Source: an uncultured Clostridia bacterium (GTDB lineage Bacteria > Bacillota > Clostridia > Monoglobales > Monoglobaceae). Taken from it: a DNA stretch of 64,000 nucleotides. Below the pieces are notes generated by a model. It had not been told where the DNA came from. It made no database searches and was given only the letters and a program-made list of their open reading frames with translations. Location: the NCBI GenBank assembly GCA_910580105.1, contig CAJTWN010000001.1:124001-188000 (forward strand). Reading direction: 5' to 3'. The position numbers and the translations under genes are program-made. This document shows positions 32,819 to 41,754 of the stretch, in pieces; within the stretch, counting starts at the first letter, position 1; every line of letters begins with the position of its first letter.

Positions 32819-34666
32819 ATGGGAAAAATAATAGGTATTGATTTGGGAACAACAAATTCATGTGTTTCTGTTATGGAAGGCGGTGAACCCACCGTTATTA
32901 CCAATCCGGAAGGCGCGCGTACAACGCCTTCAGTGGTAGCGTTTACAAAAACAGGAGAGCGTCTGGTCGGCCAGGTTGCAAAACGGCAGGCGATAACCAA
33001 TCCGGACAGAACCATTATTTCTATCAAACGGGATATGGGTACCGACCGCAAGGTTTCGATAGATAATAAGAGTTATTCACCGCAGGAAATTTCAGCCATG
33101 ATCTTGCAGAAATTGAAATCTGATGCAGAAAGTTATCTTGGAGAAACTGTTTCTCAGGCGGTAATCACTGTACCTGCATATTTCAGCGATGCTCAGAGAC
33201 AGGCAACGAAGGATGCCGGTAAAATTGCCGGACTGGAAGTCCTCAGAATTATTAACGAGCCGACAGCAGCAGCTCTTGCTTATGGTCTTGAAAAGGATAC
33301 TGATCAGAAGATTATGGTATATGACCTTGGCGGCGGCACCTTTGACGTATCTATTCTGGAAATCGGTGATGGAGTATTCGAAGTTTTGGCAACCAGCGGT
33401 AATAATCGTTTGGGCGGTGATGACTTTGATGATAAAGTGATGAACTATTTGGCAGATGAATTCCAGAAGGAAAATGGTATTGATCTGCGTAATGATAAAA
33501 TGGCACTGCAGAGATTAAAAGAAGCAGCTGAAAAGGCAAAGATTGAACTTTCAGGCGTTATGTCCACAAATGTGAATCTGCCATTTATTACCGCAGATTC
33601 AACCGGACCTAAACACCTGGACATCACCATTACCCGCGCTCAGTTTGATTCTTTGACCGCTGATTTGGTTGAAAAAACGATGGAACCGACAAGAAATGCT
33701 TTGCGTGATGCAGGGCTTTCTCCAAATGAGATTGACAAGGTATTGCTGGTAGGTGGATCTTCCAGAATTCCTGCTGTACAGGATGCTGTTCAAAAATTCA
33801 TTGGTAGAGAACCGCATAAAGGCATTAATCCAGATGAATGTGTGGCTATCGGCGCTTCAATTCAAGCAGGTGTCCTCGCCGGTGAAGTTGAAGATTTGGT
33901 ACTTTTGGATGTCACACCGCTTTCCCTCGGTATCGAAACAATGGGTGGAGTTTTCACCAAATTGATTGAAAGAAATACAACGATTCCGACCAAAAAGAGT
34001 CAGATTTTCTCTACTGCTGCTGATGGGCAGACCAGTGTTGAAGTTCATGTTCTTCAGGGTGAACGTGAGATGGCGGCGTATAATAAGACACTTGGCCGCT
34101 TTAGCTTGACAGATATTCCGCCGGCACCCCGTGGTGTTCCGCAGATTGAGGTTACCTTTGATATTGATGCAAATGGTATTGTAAATGTTGGCGCCAAAGA
34201 TTTGGGTACTGGAAAAGAACAGAAGATTACAATTACATCCAGCACAAATCTTTCGGATGACGATATTGAAAAGGCAGTGCAGGAAGCTGAAAAACATGCG
34301 GCAGAGGATAAGAAGAAGAAAGAGGAAGTTGATGCACGCAATGCTGCAGACAGCATGGTTTATCAAACAGAAAAAACGTTGGGTGAGCTGGGAGATAAAG
34401 TGAGTGCGGACGAAAAATCTGCAATCCAGACAGAAGTGGATAAGCTCAAAGAAATGCTGAAAAAAGAACCATTCGATACGGAAGCAGTAAAGACACAGAC
34501 GGAAACGGTATCTAAGAAATTCTATGAAGTTTCTGAAAAGCTTTATGCAGCCGCACAGCAGCAAGCGCAGGCAGCGGGCGCACAGCAGGCGGATCCAAAT
34601 GCGGGTGCACAGAGCGCTCCTGGTGGAGATAATGTTGTGGATGCTGATTTTAAAGAAGTGGACTAA
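32819..34666 (+). CDS. dnaK: Chaperone DnaK (Hsp70)
   Basis: 615 residues. ATPase motifs are GIDLGTTNSCVSVMEGG, VYDLGGGTFDVS and LVGGSSRIPAVQ; the linker region LLDVTPLSLGIETMGG and the substrate-binding domain follow. A Gln/Ala/Gly-rich tail ends NVVDADFKEVD, the usual acidic C-terminus. The ATG at 32819 follows GAAAGGATG by about nine bases and gives the MGKIIGIDLGTTN start; the frame extends four codons upstream without support. It is the third gene of the CIRCE operon. Confidence 0.98.
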   Translation: MGKIIGIDLGTTNSCVSVMEGGEPTVITNPEGARTTPSVVAFTKTGERLVGQVAKRQAITNPDRTIISIKRDMGTDRKVSIDNKSYSPQEISAMILQKLKSDAESYLGETVSQAVITVPAYFSDAQRQATKDAGKIAGLEVLRIINEPTAAALAYGLEKDTDQKIMVYDLGGGTFDVSILEIGDGVFEVLATSGNNRLGGDDFDDKVMNYLADEFQKENGIDLRNDKMALQRLKEAAEKAKIELSGVMSTNVNLPFITADSTGPKHLDITITRAQFDSLTADLVEKTMEPTRNALRDAGLSPNEIDKVLLVGGSSRIPAVQDAVQKFIGREPHKGINPDECVAIGASIQAGVLAGEVEDLVLLDVTPLSLGIETMGGVFTKLIERNTTIPTKKSQIFSTAADGQTSVEVHVLQGEREMAAYNKTLGRFSLTDIPPAPRGVPQIEVTFDIDANGIVNVGAKDLGTGKEQKITITSSTNLSDDDIEKAVQEAEKHAAEDKKKKEEVDARNAADSMVYQTEKTLGELGDKVSADEKSAIQTEVDKLKEMLKKEPFDTEAVKTQTETVSKKFYEVSEKLYAAAQQQAQAAGAQQADPNAGAQSAPGGDNVVDADFKEVD

Positions 34667-34684
34667 AATTGAAATTTGGTAAAT

Positions 34685-34709
34685 AGGCGGACAGAGTCAT
34701 CGTCCGCCT
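34685..34709 (+). terminator. Intergenic hairpin between dnaK and dnaJ
   Basis: AGGCGGAC pairs perfectly with GTCCGCCT around a nine-base loop, followed by GTTTCC. The weak T-tract suggests partial termination or mRNA processing that would lower DnaJ relative to DnaK. Confidence 0.55.
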
Positions 34710-34736
34710 GTTTCCCGTTAAGCAGAGGTTATAATT

Positions 34737-35873
34737 ATGGCAGAAAAAAGAGACTATTATGAAGTGCTGGGTGTTGATCGAAACGCATCCGCAGATGAAA
34801 TAAAAAAAGCATATCGAAAACTGGCCAAAAAATATCATCCGGATTTGAATCCGGATGATAAGGAAGGTGCAGAACAAAAATTTAAAGAAGCGACAGAAGC
34901 CTATGAAGTTTTGAGCGATGCCGGAAAAAAACAGCAATATGATCAATTTGGTCATGCAGCCTTTGATCAAACAGCTGGTGGCGGATACGGCGGTGCAGGT
35001 TTTGATGGATTTGATGTGGGCGACATTTTCAGCAGCTTTTTTGGTGGTGGCTTCGGAGGCGGACGGAGACAGAATCCAAATTCGCCTCAGCGCGGCCGGG
35101 ATTTGGGCTATAATGTCGAATTGACCTTTGAGGAAGCCTGTTTTGGCGTTGAGAAGGATATTAGCATCAGTCATCTTGAAAAATGTGATACATGCAACGG
35201 TACTGGTGCGGCAAGGGGCAGCAGTCCGATTACCTGTCCGCGCTGTCATGGCAGCGGTCAGACGGCAACCGTTCAAAGAACACCATTCGGAAACATCCAG
35301 ACAATGCGTACCTGTGACGAATGCGGCGGCAAAGGAAAGATTATCAAAGAACCATGCACGGAATGCCACGGAGATGGTGTTGTGCGCCGTTCTAAAAAAA
35401 TTCGTGTTAAAATACCGGCAGGAATTGATGACGGTCAACAAGTTTATGTACGCGGAGAAGGCGATATTGGTTTAAATAATGGTCCGTCCGGCGATCTTAT
35501 TTTGAGTGTTCGTGTGAAACGGCATAAACTTTTTGTACGTCAGGGTTATGATATTATTTGTGAATATCCGCTTTCTTTTGTTCAGGCCGCTTTGGGTGCA
35601 GAAATTCAGGTGCCGACCATTGATGGAAAGGTGGTCTATAATGTTCCGGAGGGAACACAAACCGGCGCTGTATTTCGGCTGAAAGGCAAAGGCGTACCAA
35701 AGTTAAATTCGACACAGCGTGGCGATCAATATGTCAATATTAAAATTGAAATACCCAAAGGGTTGACAGAAAAGCAAAAAGATATTCTGCGTCAATTTGA
35801 CAGTACGGTCGATGATTCAAAATATAAACAGCGCAAGGGATTTTTTGACAAAATGAAAGACCTGTTTAAATAG
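34737..35873 (+). CDS. dnaJ: Chaperone DnaJ (Hsp40)
   Basis: 378 residues. The J domain has the HPD motif in KKYHPDLNPDD, and a Gly/Phe-rich stretch follows (about 75-115). The zinc domain has four CxxCxGxG-type repeats (CDTCNGTG, CPRCHGSG, CDECGGKG, CTECHGDG), followed by the two C-terminal beta domains. It stimulates DnaK ATPase and delivers substrates. AGCAGAGG lies upstream of the ATG. It is followed nine bases later by prmA. Confidence 0.97.
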   Translation: MAEKRDYYEVLGVDRNASADEIKKAYRKLAKKYHPDLNPDDKEGAEQKFKEATEAYEVLSDAGKKQQYDQFGHAAFDQTAGGGYGGAGFDGFDVGDIFSSFFGGGFGGGRRQNPNSPQRGRDLGYNVELTFEEACFGVEKDISISHLEKCDTCNGTGAARGSSPITCPRCHGSGQTATVQRTPFGNIQTMRTCDECGGKGKIIKEPCTECHGDGVVRRSKKIRVKIPAGIDDGQQVYVRGEGDIGLNNGPSGDLILSVRVKRHKLFVRQGYDIICEYPLSFVQAALGAEIQVPTIDGKVVYNVPEGTQTGAVFRLKGKGVPKLNSTQRGDQYVNIKIEIPKGLTEKQKDILRQFDSTVDDSKYKQRKGFFDKMKDLFK

Positions 35874-35882
35874 GAGAAAAAC

Positions 35883-36842
35883 ATGAATTGGATAAAAGTG
35901 AAGATTGGAACAACAGCGGAAGGGATTGATCCCGTCAGTGGTCGATTACTTGAACTTGGAATCAGCGGTATTGAAATTGCGGATAAGGATGATTTTCAGG
36001 AATTTCTTGAAAATAACAGAAAATATTGGGATTATGTAGATGAAGAATTGGAACGTCTTAAAGAAGCCGAAACAGAAATTACTCTTTATGTCAGTGATGA
36101 AGCGGCAGGACTTGAACAGTTGTCTGCAGTTCGTTCTTCAATGGAAGAATTGCGGAAGCTGGATGAGGAAGGGCGTTATGGAAGTCTTCGTATTTCTACA
36201 GACCATGTAAAGGATGAGGATTGGTCTGAAATTTGGAAACAATATTTCCATCCAATCCCCGTTGGAAAAAAGGTGTTGATACAACCTCAATGGGAGCCGG
36301 TTGCAGAAGGAACCGACCGGACAGTGTTTGTTGTTAATCCGGGAATGAGTTTTGGATCGGGCTCCCATCCCAGTACGCGATTCTGTATTGAAGAGATTGA
36401 AAAATATTTGCGTCCGGAAGACCATGTACTGGATTTGGGCTGTGGCTCGGGTATTCTATCCATTATTGCGCTCCTTCTTGGGGCGGAGGATGCAGTTGCC
36501 ATTGATATTGATGCAAATGCTGTGGATGTAGCTTACACCAATCTTGCCCTTAATCATATTTCAAAAGAAAAATATCACGCGTTTGCCGGAGATATTTTGA
36601 CCGATGAACAGTTACAGGCATCGCTCGGTCAGTTTGATTTGGTGATTGCGAATATTGTGGCAGATGTGATTATTGGTTTGGCAGGTTTTGTACGTAAGTT
36701 CATGAAAGAGGGGGCATATTTTATTTGTTCCGGCATTATTAATGAACGGCTGGAAGAGGTGAAAAATGCACTGATTAACGGTGGATTTGAAATTGTGGAT
36801 GTTCGTACAGAAACAGACTGGGCGGCGATTACAGCGAGATAA
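35883..36842 (+). CDS. prmA: Ribosomal protein L11 methyltransferase PrmA
   Basis: 319 residues. An N-terminal substrate-recognition domain precedes a Rossmann methyltransferase domain with the SAM motif VLDLGCGSGILSI near residue 182 and DLVIANIVADVI as motif IV. It trimethylates L11 lysines. TAGGAGAAAAAC precedes the ATG. Its position right after dnaJ and before rsmE is the standard Firmicutes arrangement. Confidence 0.95.
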   Translation: MNWIKVKIGTTAEGIDPVSGRLLELGISGIEIADKDDFQEFLENNRKYWDYVDEELERLKEAETEITLYVSDEAAGLEQLSAVRSSMEELRKLDEEGRYGSLRISTDHVKDEDWSEIWKQYFHPIPVGKKVLIQPQWEPVAEGTDRTVFVVNPGMSFGSGSHPSTRFCIEEIEKYLRPEDHVLDLGCGSGILSIIALLLGAEDAVAIDIDANAVDVAYTNLALNHISKEKYHAFAGDILTDEQLQASLGQFDLVIANIVADVIIGLAGFVRKFMKEGAYFICSGIINERLEEVKNALINGGFEIVDVRTETDWAAITAR

Positions 36843-36976
36843 ATTTGTTTGGGTGTCGTGTAAGTATTGGCATGTATTCAAATGAAAGTCTTTTTTATTT
36901 TCTCGAATGCTTAAGAATGAAAAATAAAAAATTGCCTGAAAAAAGAATTAACAAATAGTTTTCCAGGAGAAGTGAT

Positions 36977-37723
36977 ATGAGAAGATTTTTTACAGAACCT
37001 GAAAATATTAATAATGGGACCGCAGTATTATATGAAGATGCAGGACATATTACCAAAGTTTTACGGATGCAGGCGGGAGAACAAATTTTAATTTTTGATG
37101 GCAGTGGATTTGAATACACTGCTGTTCTTACCGAAATAGACAAAACTTGCTGCAAAGCACAAATTTTAGATAAGACATATTCTGAACTGGAACCCCAAAT
37201 AAAGGTGACCGTCTTTCAAGGTATCCCGAAAGCCGGCAAGATGGAACAAATTATCCAGAAGGCAGTTGAACTTGGAGTATATAGGATTATTCCTGTTTCG
37301 ATGGAACGTTGTGTTTCAAAGATAGAGAAGGATAAAAAGGGAACTGAAAAAATTAGGCGTTGGAACAAAGTTGCTGTTGAAGCAGCGAAACAGTGCGGGC
37401 GTGGGATGATCCCTGTTGTTGCGTTTCCAGTTGATTTTATGGAAGCGGTTGGAATGCTGAAAGAAGAGCAATTCACCTTTTTTCCTTATGAAATGCTTGG
37501 CCATGCAGGCGAGCGGAATTTAAAGGAACAATTGCAGGAAAAGAGAGAGGTGCAATCCATCGGCTTTATGGTTGGGCCGGAAGGTGGTTTTTCTGATGCA
37601 GAGGCTTCTTATGCAAAAGAGGCCGGTATTATCCCGGTAGGTTTGGGAAAACGGATTTTACGTACAGAAACAGTTGCGAGTACATTGCTATCTATTCTAA
37701 TGTACGAAAAAAATGAGATTTAA
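36977..37723 (+). CDS. rsmE: 16S rRNA m3U1498 methyltransferase RsmE
   Basis: 248 residues. An N-terminal PUA-like domain (MRRFFTEPENI...HITKVLRMQAG) is followed by a SPOUT domain with IGFMVGPEGGFSDAE and LGKRILRTETVASTLLSIL. It methylates U1498 in the decoding region of 16S rRNA. CAGGAG is seven bases before the ATG. A 134-base AT-rich gap separates it from prmA with no hairpin, so read-through is likely. Confidence 0.95.
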   Translation: MRRFFTEPENINNGTAVLYEDAGHITKVLRMQAGEQILIFDGSGFEYTAVLTEIDKTCCKAQILDKTYSELEPQIKVTVFQGIPKAGKMEQIIQKAVELGVYRIIPVSMERCVSKIEKDKKGTEKIRRWNKVAVEAAKQCGRGMIPVVAFPVDFMEAVGMLKEEQFTFFPYEMLGHAGERNLKEQLQEKREVQSIGFMVGPEGGFSDAEASYAKEAGIIPVGLGKRILRTETVASTLLSILMYEKNEI

Positions 37724-37769
37724 TTTATAAGTTAAAGACTAATTAGCAAAAGCGGAAAGGATTTTTTAA

Positions 37770-38270
37770 ATGGCAAAACATATGAAAAAAAATCATCAGT
37801 CGGCAATTGAGAGAAGAGAGAATCGAACCCGTCAAAAAGAAAAACTTACCAACTGGTATATGATTAATCTTTGCTGGGGTTTGGTTGGCTTATTGTTACT
37901 TACTGTTTTATATTATTGTTATAAGGATATAAATACCCTGACACATATGCCGCTTGTGACCTGGATTTTAACCGGCGTTTTTGCGGTTGCGGCAATTGTA
38001 ATTTTCGTTTTGGGGAAGAATGGTGTGATTAAAAATTCCAGTCGTGCAAAACATTATTCTGCTTTTTTGGGTATCTGTACACTTGCAAGTTTGTGGCTGG
38101 CGCTTTATAATAAAATCCGTGTGATTCTGCAAGCGGCTGTGAATGCGCTTACCGGTGGCAGAATTGCTTCTATTGGTTCCTATTGGAATGTTTGGCTGCT
38201 AATGATTGCTATTGGTATCTATTTGGTGGTAACCTTTATTTATTATATTATTAAAGAACATAAAATTTAA
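37770..38270 (+). CDS. Predicted four-TM membrane protein
   Basis: 166 residues, function not recognised. A strongly basic N-terminus (MAKHMKKNHQSAIERRENR) precedes four hydrophobic segments at about 30-48, 64-82, 97-115 and 140-160, consistent with a cytoplasmic N-terminus by the positive-inside rule. A GGAAAGGA ribosome-binding site lies upstream. It follows rsmE by 46 bases and is followed by a terminator, so it is probably the last gene of the hrcA operon or a read-through product. Confidence 0.7.
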   Translation: MAKHMKKNHQSAIERRENRTRQKEKLTNWYMINLCWGLVGLLLLTVLYYCYKDINTLTHMPLVTWILTGVFAVAAIVIFVLGKNGVIKNSSRAKHYSAFLGICTLASLWLALYNKIRVILQAAVNALTGGRIASIGSYWNVWLLMIAIGIYLVVTFIYYIIKEHKI

Positions 38271-38410
38271 TTTTAACATCAATACCCACATATGGTTTCA
38301 TGTATTGATAAACTTAAATTTGAAATAAATTTAAATTGTGCTGTATGGGTGCAGAGATGATGGATATAAGATTTCTTTCAAATTTACAGAATCACTTTTT
38401 TTGACGGTCT

Positions 38411-38436
38411 ATAACCACAGCGAAAGCTGTGGTTAT
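38411..38436 (+). terminator. Terminator of the plus-strand chaperone/rsmE unit
   Basis: ATAACCACAGC pairs perfectly with GCTGTGGTTAT around a GAAA tetraloop, followed by TTTTT. Confidence 0.85.
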
Positions 38437-38495
38437 TTTTATATCTGAATCGGATAAATGCTAAAGAACAAATATTGAAGTAAAAATAAAAAAAT

Positions 38496-38515
38496 GACCG
38501 AGTTCTCACTCGGTC
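38496..38515 (-). terminator. Terminator of the lon-tyrS operon
   Basis: GACCGAG and CTCGGTC form a seven-base-pair stem. On the minus strand it is followed by a long T-rich tract (complement of TAAAAATAAAAAAAT), about 175 bases after the tyrS stop. Confidence 0.75.
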
Positions 38516-38522
38516 GGGAGTT

Positions 38523-38548
38523 CCGTTTAAGATAATTATCTTAAACGG
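38523..38548. repeat. Perfect 26-base palindrome downstream of tyrS
   Basis: CCGTTTAAGATAA followed by its exact reverse complement, with no loop. It lies seven bases from the tyrS-operon terminator. It could be an mRNA 3' hairpin or a protein-binding site; nothing decides between these. Confidence 0.7.
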
Positions 38549-38690
38549 GGGAAATGAAAAAAAGATTGTTAGTTAATTGTGGTATGAATATATCATACAA
38601 CATTTCCATCAGTTTTTCAATAGGCATCTTTGTAGACTTTGCAATAAAGCTGACTTTAATTTTTGTGAAAACAGCACAAAACAGTTGTAC

Positions 38691-39917
38691 TTATTTTGTT
38701 ATAACCTTTAAAAAGACCTTTTTACCTTTTTTCAGTATTAGTTTGCCATCCTCAAATTGGTCATTATTGATGATGAGATCAATCGAATGAATCTTTTCGC
38801 CGTTGATGCTCAAACCATTTTGCTGTATCAAGCGCCGGCCTTCGCCTTTGGAAGGTACAAGACCAACTTTTAAAATAAATTCAAGAACGTTAATACCTGC
38901 GTCTATATCCGTCTGGGCAATTTCAGCGGAAGGCATATTGCTTGTGTCGGCACCGCCGGCAAAAATGGCCATAGCCGCATCATTTGCCTTTTTTGCTTCT
39001 TCTTCACCATGAACCATTTTGGTAACTTCGTAGGCAAGAATACATTTCACTTTGTTCAGTTCCTGGCCTTCCAGTTTCTCATATTCGGCTATCTGTTCCA
39101 TCGGAAGGAAGGTAACCAATTTCAGCATACGGATAACATCTTTGTCATCTACGTTTCTCCAGTATTGATAAAATTCATAGGGGGATACTTTTTCGGGATC
39201 CAGCCAAAGGGCACCCTTTTCCGTTTTGCCCATTTTTTTGCCTTCAGAAGTGGTAAGAAGCGTGAAGGTCATTCCGTATGCCTGCTTGCTTTCTTTGCGG
39301 CGTATGAGTTCAATTCCGCCCAAAATGTTGGACCATTGGTCATCGCCTCCGCATTCCATGACACAGCCATATTCCTGATTTAAACGATAAAAATCATAGC
39401 TCTGCATCAGCATATAGTTAAATTCCAGGAAGGATAAACCTTTTTCAAGACGGGTTTTAAAGCACTCGAAGGTAAGCATACGGTTGACAGAAAAGTGTAC
39501 GCCGACTTCACGCAGAAAATTGATATAATTCAAATGCAAAAGCCAGTCTGCATTGTTGACCATCAGCGCTTTTCCATCAGAAAAATCAATGAATTTGGAC
39601 ATTTGTTTTTTGAAGTTATCTGCGTTGTGCTGGATAATTTCCTGGGTAATCATTGGACGCATATCGGTTTTACCGGTGGGATCTCCAACCATGGTTGTAC
39701 CGCCGCCAAGTAAAATGATGGGTCGGTGACCGGCATTCTGCATATGTTTCATTACAATCAGCTGCATAAAGTGGCCGATGTGCAGACTATCCGCGGTCGG
39801 GTCAAAACCGGTATAAAAGGTGATCTTTTCACGGCCCAGGAGGTCCCTGATTTCATCTTCGTGGGTAGTCTGTGCAATCAGACCGCGTTCTTTTAAAATA
39901 TCAAATACATTTCTCAT
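38691..39917 (-). CDS. tyrS: Tyrosyl-tRNA synthetase
   Basis: 408 residues. The class I HIGH motif is DSLHIGHFMQL, the KMSKS-like loop is KMGKT, and a C-terminal S4-like RNA-binding domain ends the protein (VPSKGEGRRLIQQNGLSING). AAAGGA eight bases before the ATG at 39917 sets the start; the frame continues six codons upstream. It is the last gene of a six-gene minus-strand operon, 17 bases after aspS. No T-box is seen. Confidence 0.96.
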   Translation of the reverse strand: MRNVFDILKERGLIAQTTHEDEIRDLLGREKITFYTGFDPTADSLHIGHFMQLIVMKHMQNAGHRPIILLGGGTTMVGDPTGKTDMRPMITQEIIQHNADNFKKQMSKFIDFSDGKALMVNNADWLLHLNYINFLREVGVHFSVNRMLTFECFKTRLEKGLSFLEFNYMLMQSYDFYRLNQEYGCVMECGGDDQWSNILGGIELIRRKESKQAYGMTFTLLTTSEGKKMGKTEKGALWLDPEKVSPYEFYQYWRNVDDKDVIRMLKLVTFLPMEQIAEYEKLEGQELNKVKCILAYEVTKMVHGEEEAKKANDAAMAIFAGGADTSNMPSAEIAQTDIDAGINVLEFILKVGLVPSKGEGRRLIQQNGLSINGEKIHSIDLIINNDQFEDGKLILKKGKKVFLKVITK

Positions 39918-39934
39918 CTGCTTTTTTCCTTTCA

Positions 39935-41737
39935 CTATTCATTTTTGTCTGTATCTGTGGTAACGGCAATACTGAGTTCGTCCAATTGTTTCGGATCTAC
40001 ATAATCAGGGGAGCCGTTCATAAGTTCTGCGGCAGTCTGGACCTTCGGGAAAGCAATAACATCGCGGATAGATTCTGCTCCTGTCATCAGCATAACCAAT
40101 CGGTCAAGGCCATAGGCCATGCCGCCGTGAGGTGGTGTACCATATTTAAATGCTTCCATTAAAAATCCAAAACGATCCCATGCCTCTTCTTTGCTGAAGC
40201 CAAGCGCGGCAAACATACGCTGCTGGAGCTCTGTATTGTAAATACGCAGACTTCCGCCGCCAAGCTCTGTGCCGTTCAGGATAACATCATAGGCTTTTGC
40301 CCGGACTTTGCCCGGATTGCTTTCCAGTTTGTCAATGTCTTCATCCATGGGATGGGTGAAAGGATGATGTTTGGCCACGTAACGATTCTCTTCTTCGTCG
40401 TATTCAAGCAGCGGGAATTCTGTGACCCAAAGAAAATTGAATTTTGTTTTATCAATTAAGTCAAACCGTCTGGCAACTTCCAGGCGCAGGTTTCCAAGCG
40501 CATCATAAACAACCGGGTTTTTATCTGCAATAATTAATATGCCATCCCCGACTGCTGCGCCGGTCTTTGTAAGGATTGCCTGAATTTCTTCTTCGGTCAG
40601 GAATTTTGTGATTTGTGAGCGTAAATTTCCCTCTTCAACAACAATCCATGCCATTCCTTTGGCCCGATAAGTTTTCGCGTATTCGGTCAAACTATCCAGC
40701 GTTTTCCGCGTTAGACTGCTGCCAAGGCCTTTGGCAAGAATACAGCGGACACTGCCGCCGTTTTCAACTGCACTGCTGAATACTTTAAAACCACAATTTT
40801 TCACTTCTTCGGAAATATTTATAAATTCCATTCCGAAACGTGTATCCGGCTTGTCGGAACCGAACCGTTCCATTGCTTCAGCGTAAGGCATTCGCAAAAA
40901 TGGAGTTTGAACTTCAACACCGAGGGCTTCTTTAAAGACACGTTTTAAAAAACCTTCGTTAATTTCCATGATGGTGTCAATATCACAGAAGGAGAGTTCC
41001 ATATCAATCTGTGTAAATTCCGGCTGGCGGTCTGCACGTAGATCTTCATCCCGGAAACATTTTACAATCTGGAAGTAACGGTCATATCCGCCGAGCATCA
41101 AAAGCTGTTTGTAAAGCTGCGGTGATTGGGGAAGGGCATAAAACTTCCCCGGATGAACCCGGCTGGGGACCAGATAATCTCTTGCTCCTTCCGGTGTACT
41201 TTTGGTAAGCATCGGTGTTTCAATTTCAAGGAAACCTTGGCCGTCAAAATAGTCACGCGCAATTTTTGTGACCTTATGTCGAAGAATGATATTTCTTTGC
41301 ATATCCGGCCGGCGTAGATCAAGATAACGATATTTCAGACGCAGAACATCCTTCGTATCAATATTTTCCTCAATATAAAAAGGTGTGGTTTCCGCCCCAT
41401 TTAAAATTCTGAGTTCGGTAACAAAAACTTCCACTTCGCCTGTTTTCATATCGGGATTAATATTTTCAGGTGTACGGAGCAGAACCTTTCCTACAACAGC
41501 GATTACGTATTCGCTCTTTAATAGTTCTGATTTTTCAAAGACGGACCGGTCGGATTGATCATTGAAAGAAAGCTGCACGATTCCGGTTTTGTCTCGCAGA
41601 GTGACAAAGTTCATACCGCCCAGCCGGCGGTTTTTTGCTACCCAGCCGGTAAGTGTCACTGTTTCATCTTTATTTTCAGCCCGCAAAGTGCCGCACATAT
41701 GGGTACGTTTTAAGCCGGCCATTGTTTCAAATTCCAT
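39935..41737 (-). CDS. aspS: Aspartyl-tRNA synthetase
   Basis: 600 residues. An N-terminal OB-fold anticodon-binding domain (TLTGWVAKNRRLGGMNFVTLRD) precedes the class II core with motif 2 (FRDEDLRADRQPEFTQID) and motif 3 (GLDRLVMLM). A GAD insert typical of bacterial AspRS lies between. GGAGG eight bases before the ATG at 41737 sets the start. Whether it also charges tRNA-Asn cannot be told from sequence alone. It follows hisS by 17 bases. Confidence 0.96.
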   Translation of the reverse strand: MEFETMAGLKRTHMCGTLRAENKDETVTLTGWVAKNRRLGGMNFVTLRDKTGIVQLSFNDQSDRSVFEKSELLKSEYVIAVVGKVLLRTPENINPDMKTGEVEVFVTELRILNGAETTPFYIEENIDTKDVLRLKYRYLDLRRPDMQRNIILRHKVTKIARDYFDGQGFLEIETPMLTKSTPEGARDYLVPSRVHPGKFYALPQSPQLYKQLLMLGGYDRYFQIVKCFRDEDLRADRQPEFTQIDMELSFCDIDTIMEINEGFLKRVFKEALGVEVQTPFLRMPYAEAMERFGSDKPDTRFGMEFINISEEVKNCGFKVFSSAVENGGSVRCILAKGLGSSLTRKTLDSLTEYAKTYRAKGMAWIVVEEGNLRSQITKFLTEEEIQAILTKTGAAVGDGILIIADKNPVVYDALGNLRLEVARRFDLIDKTKFNFLWVTEFPLLEYDEEENRYVAKHHPFTHPMDEDIDKLESNPGKVRAKAYDVILNGTELGGGSLRIYNTELQQRMFAALGFSKEEAWDRFGFLMEAFKYGTPPHGGMAYGLDRLVMLMTGAESIRDVIAFPKVQTAAELMNGSPDYVDPKQLDELSIAVTTDTDKNE

Positions 41738-41754
41738 TGCAAAAACCTCCAAGT

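Larger units (their letters stand above)
38271..38690. other. Convergent intergenic region with three hairpins
   Basis: 420 AT-rich bases between the membrane protein gene (plus) and tyrS (minus). It contains two terminators and one perfect 26-base palindrome, listed separately. Short open frames here lack ribosome-binding sites. I recognise no known RNA family. Confidence 0.6.

Noticed and set aside
38271..38690. A structured regulatory RNA in the tyrS/membrane-protein gap
   Set aside because: The hairpins are simple terminators or a palindrome; no T-box, 6S or other known conserved core was recognised.
38554..38790. 78-codon plus-strand frame after the 26-base palindrome
   Set aside because: The purine run is only two bases from the ATG, the C-terminal third lies antisense to tyrS, and the protein resembles nothing.
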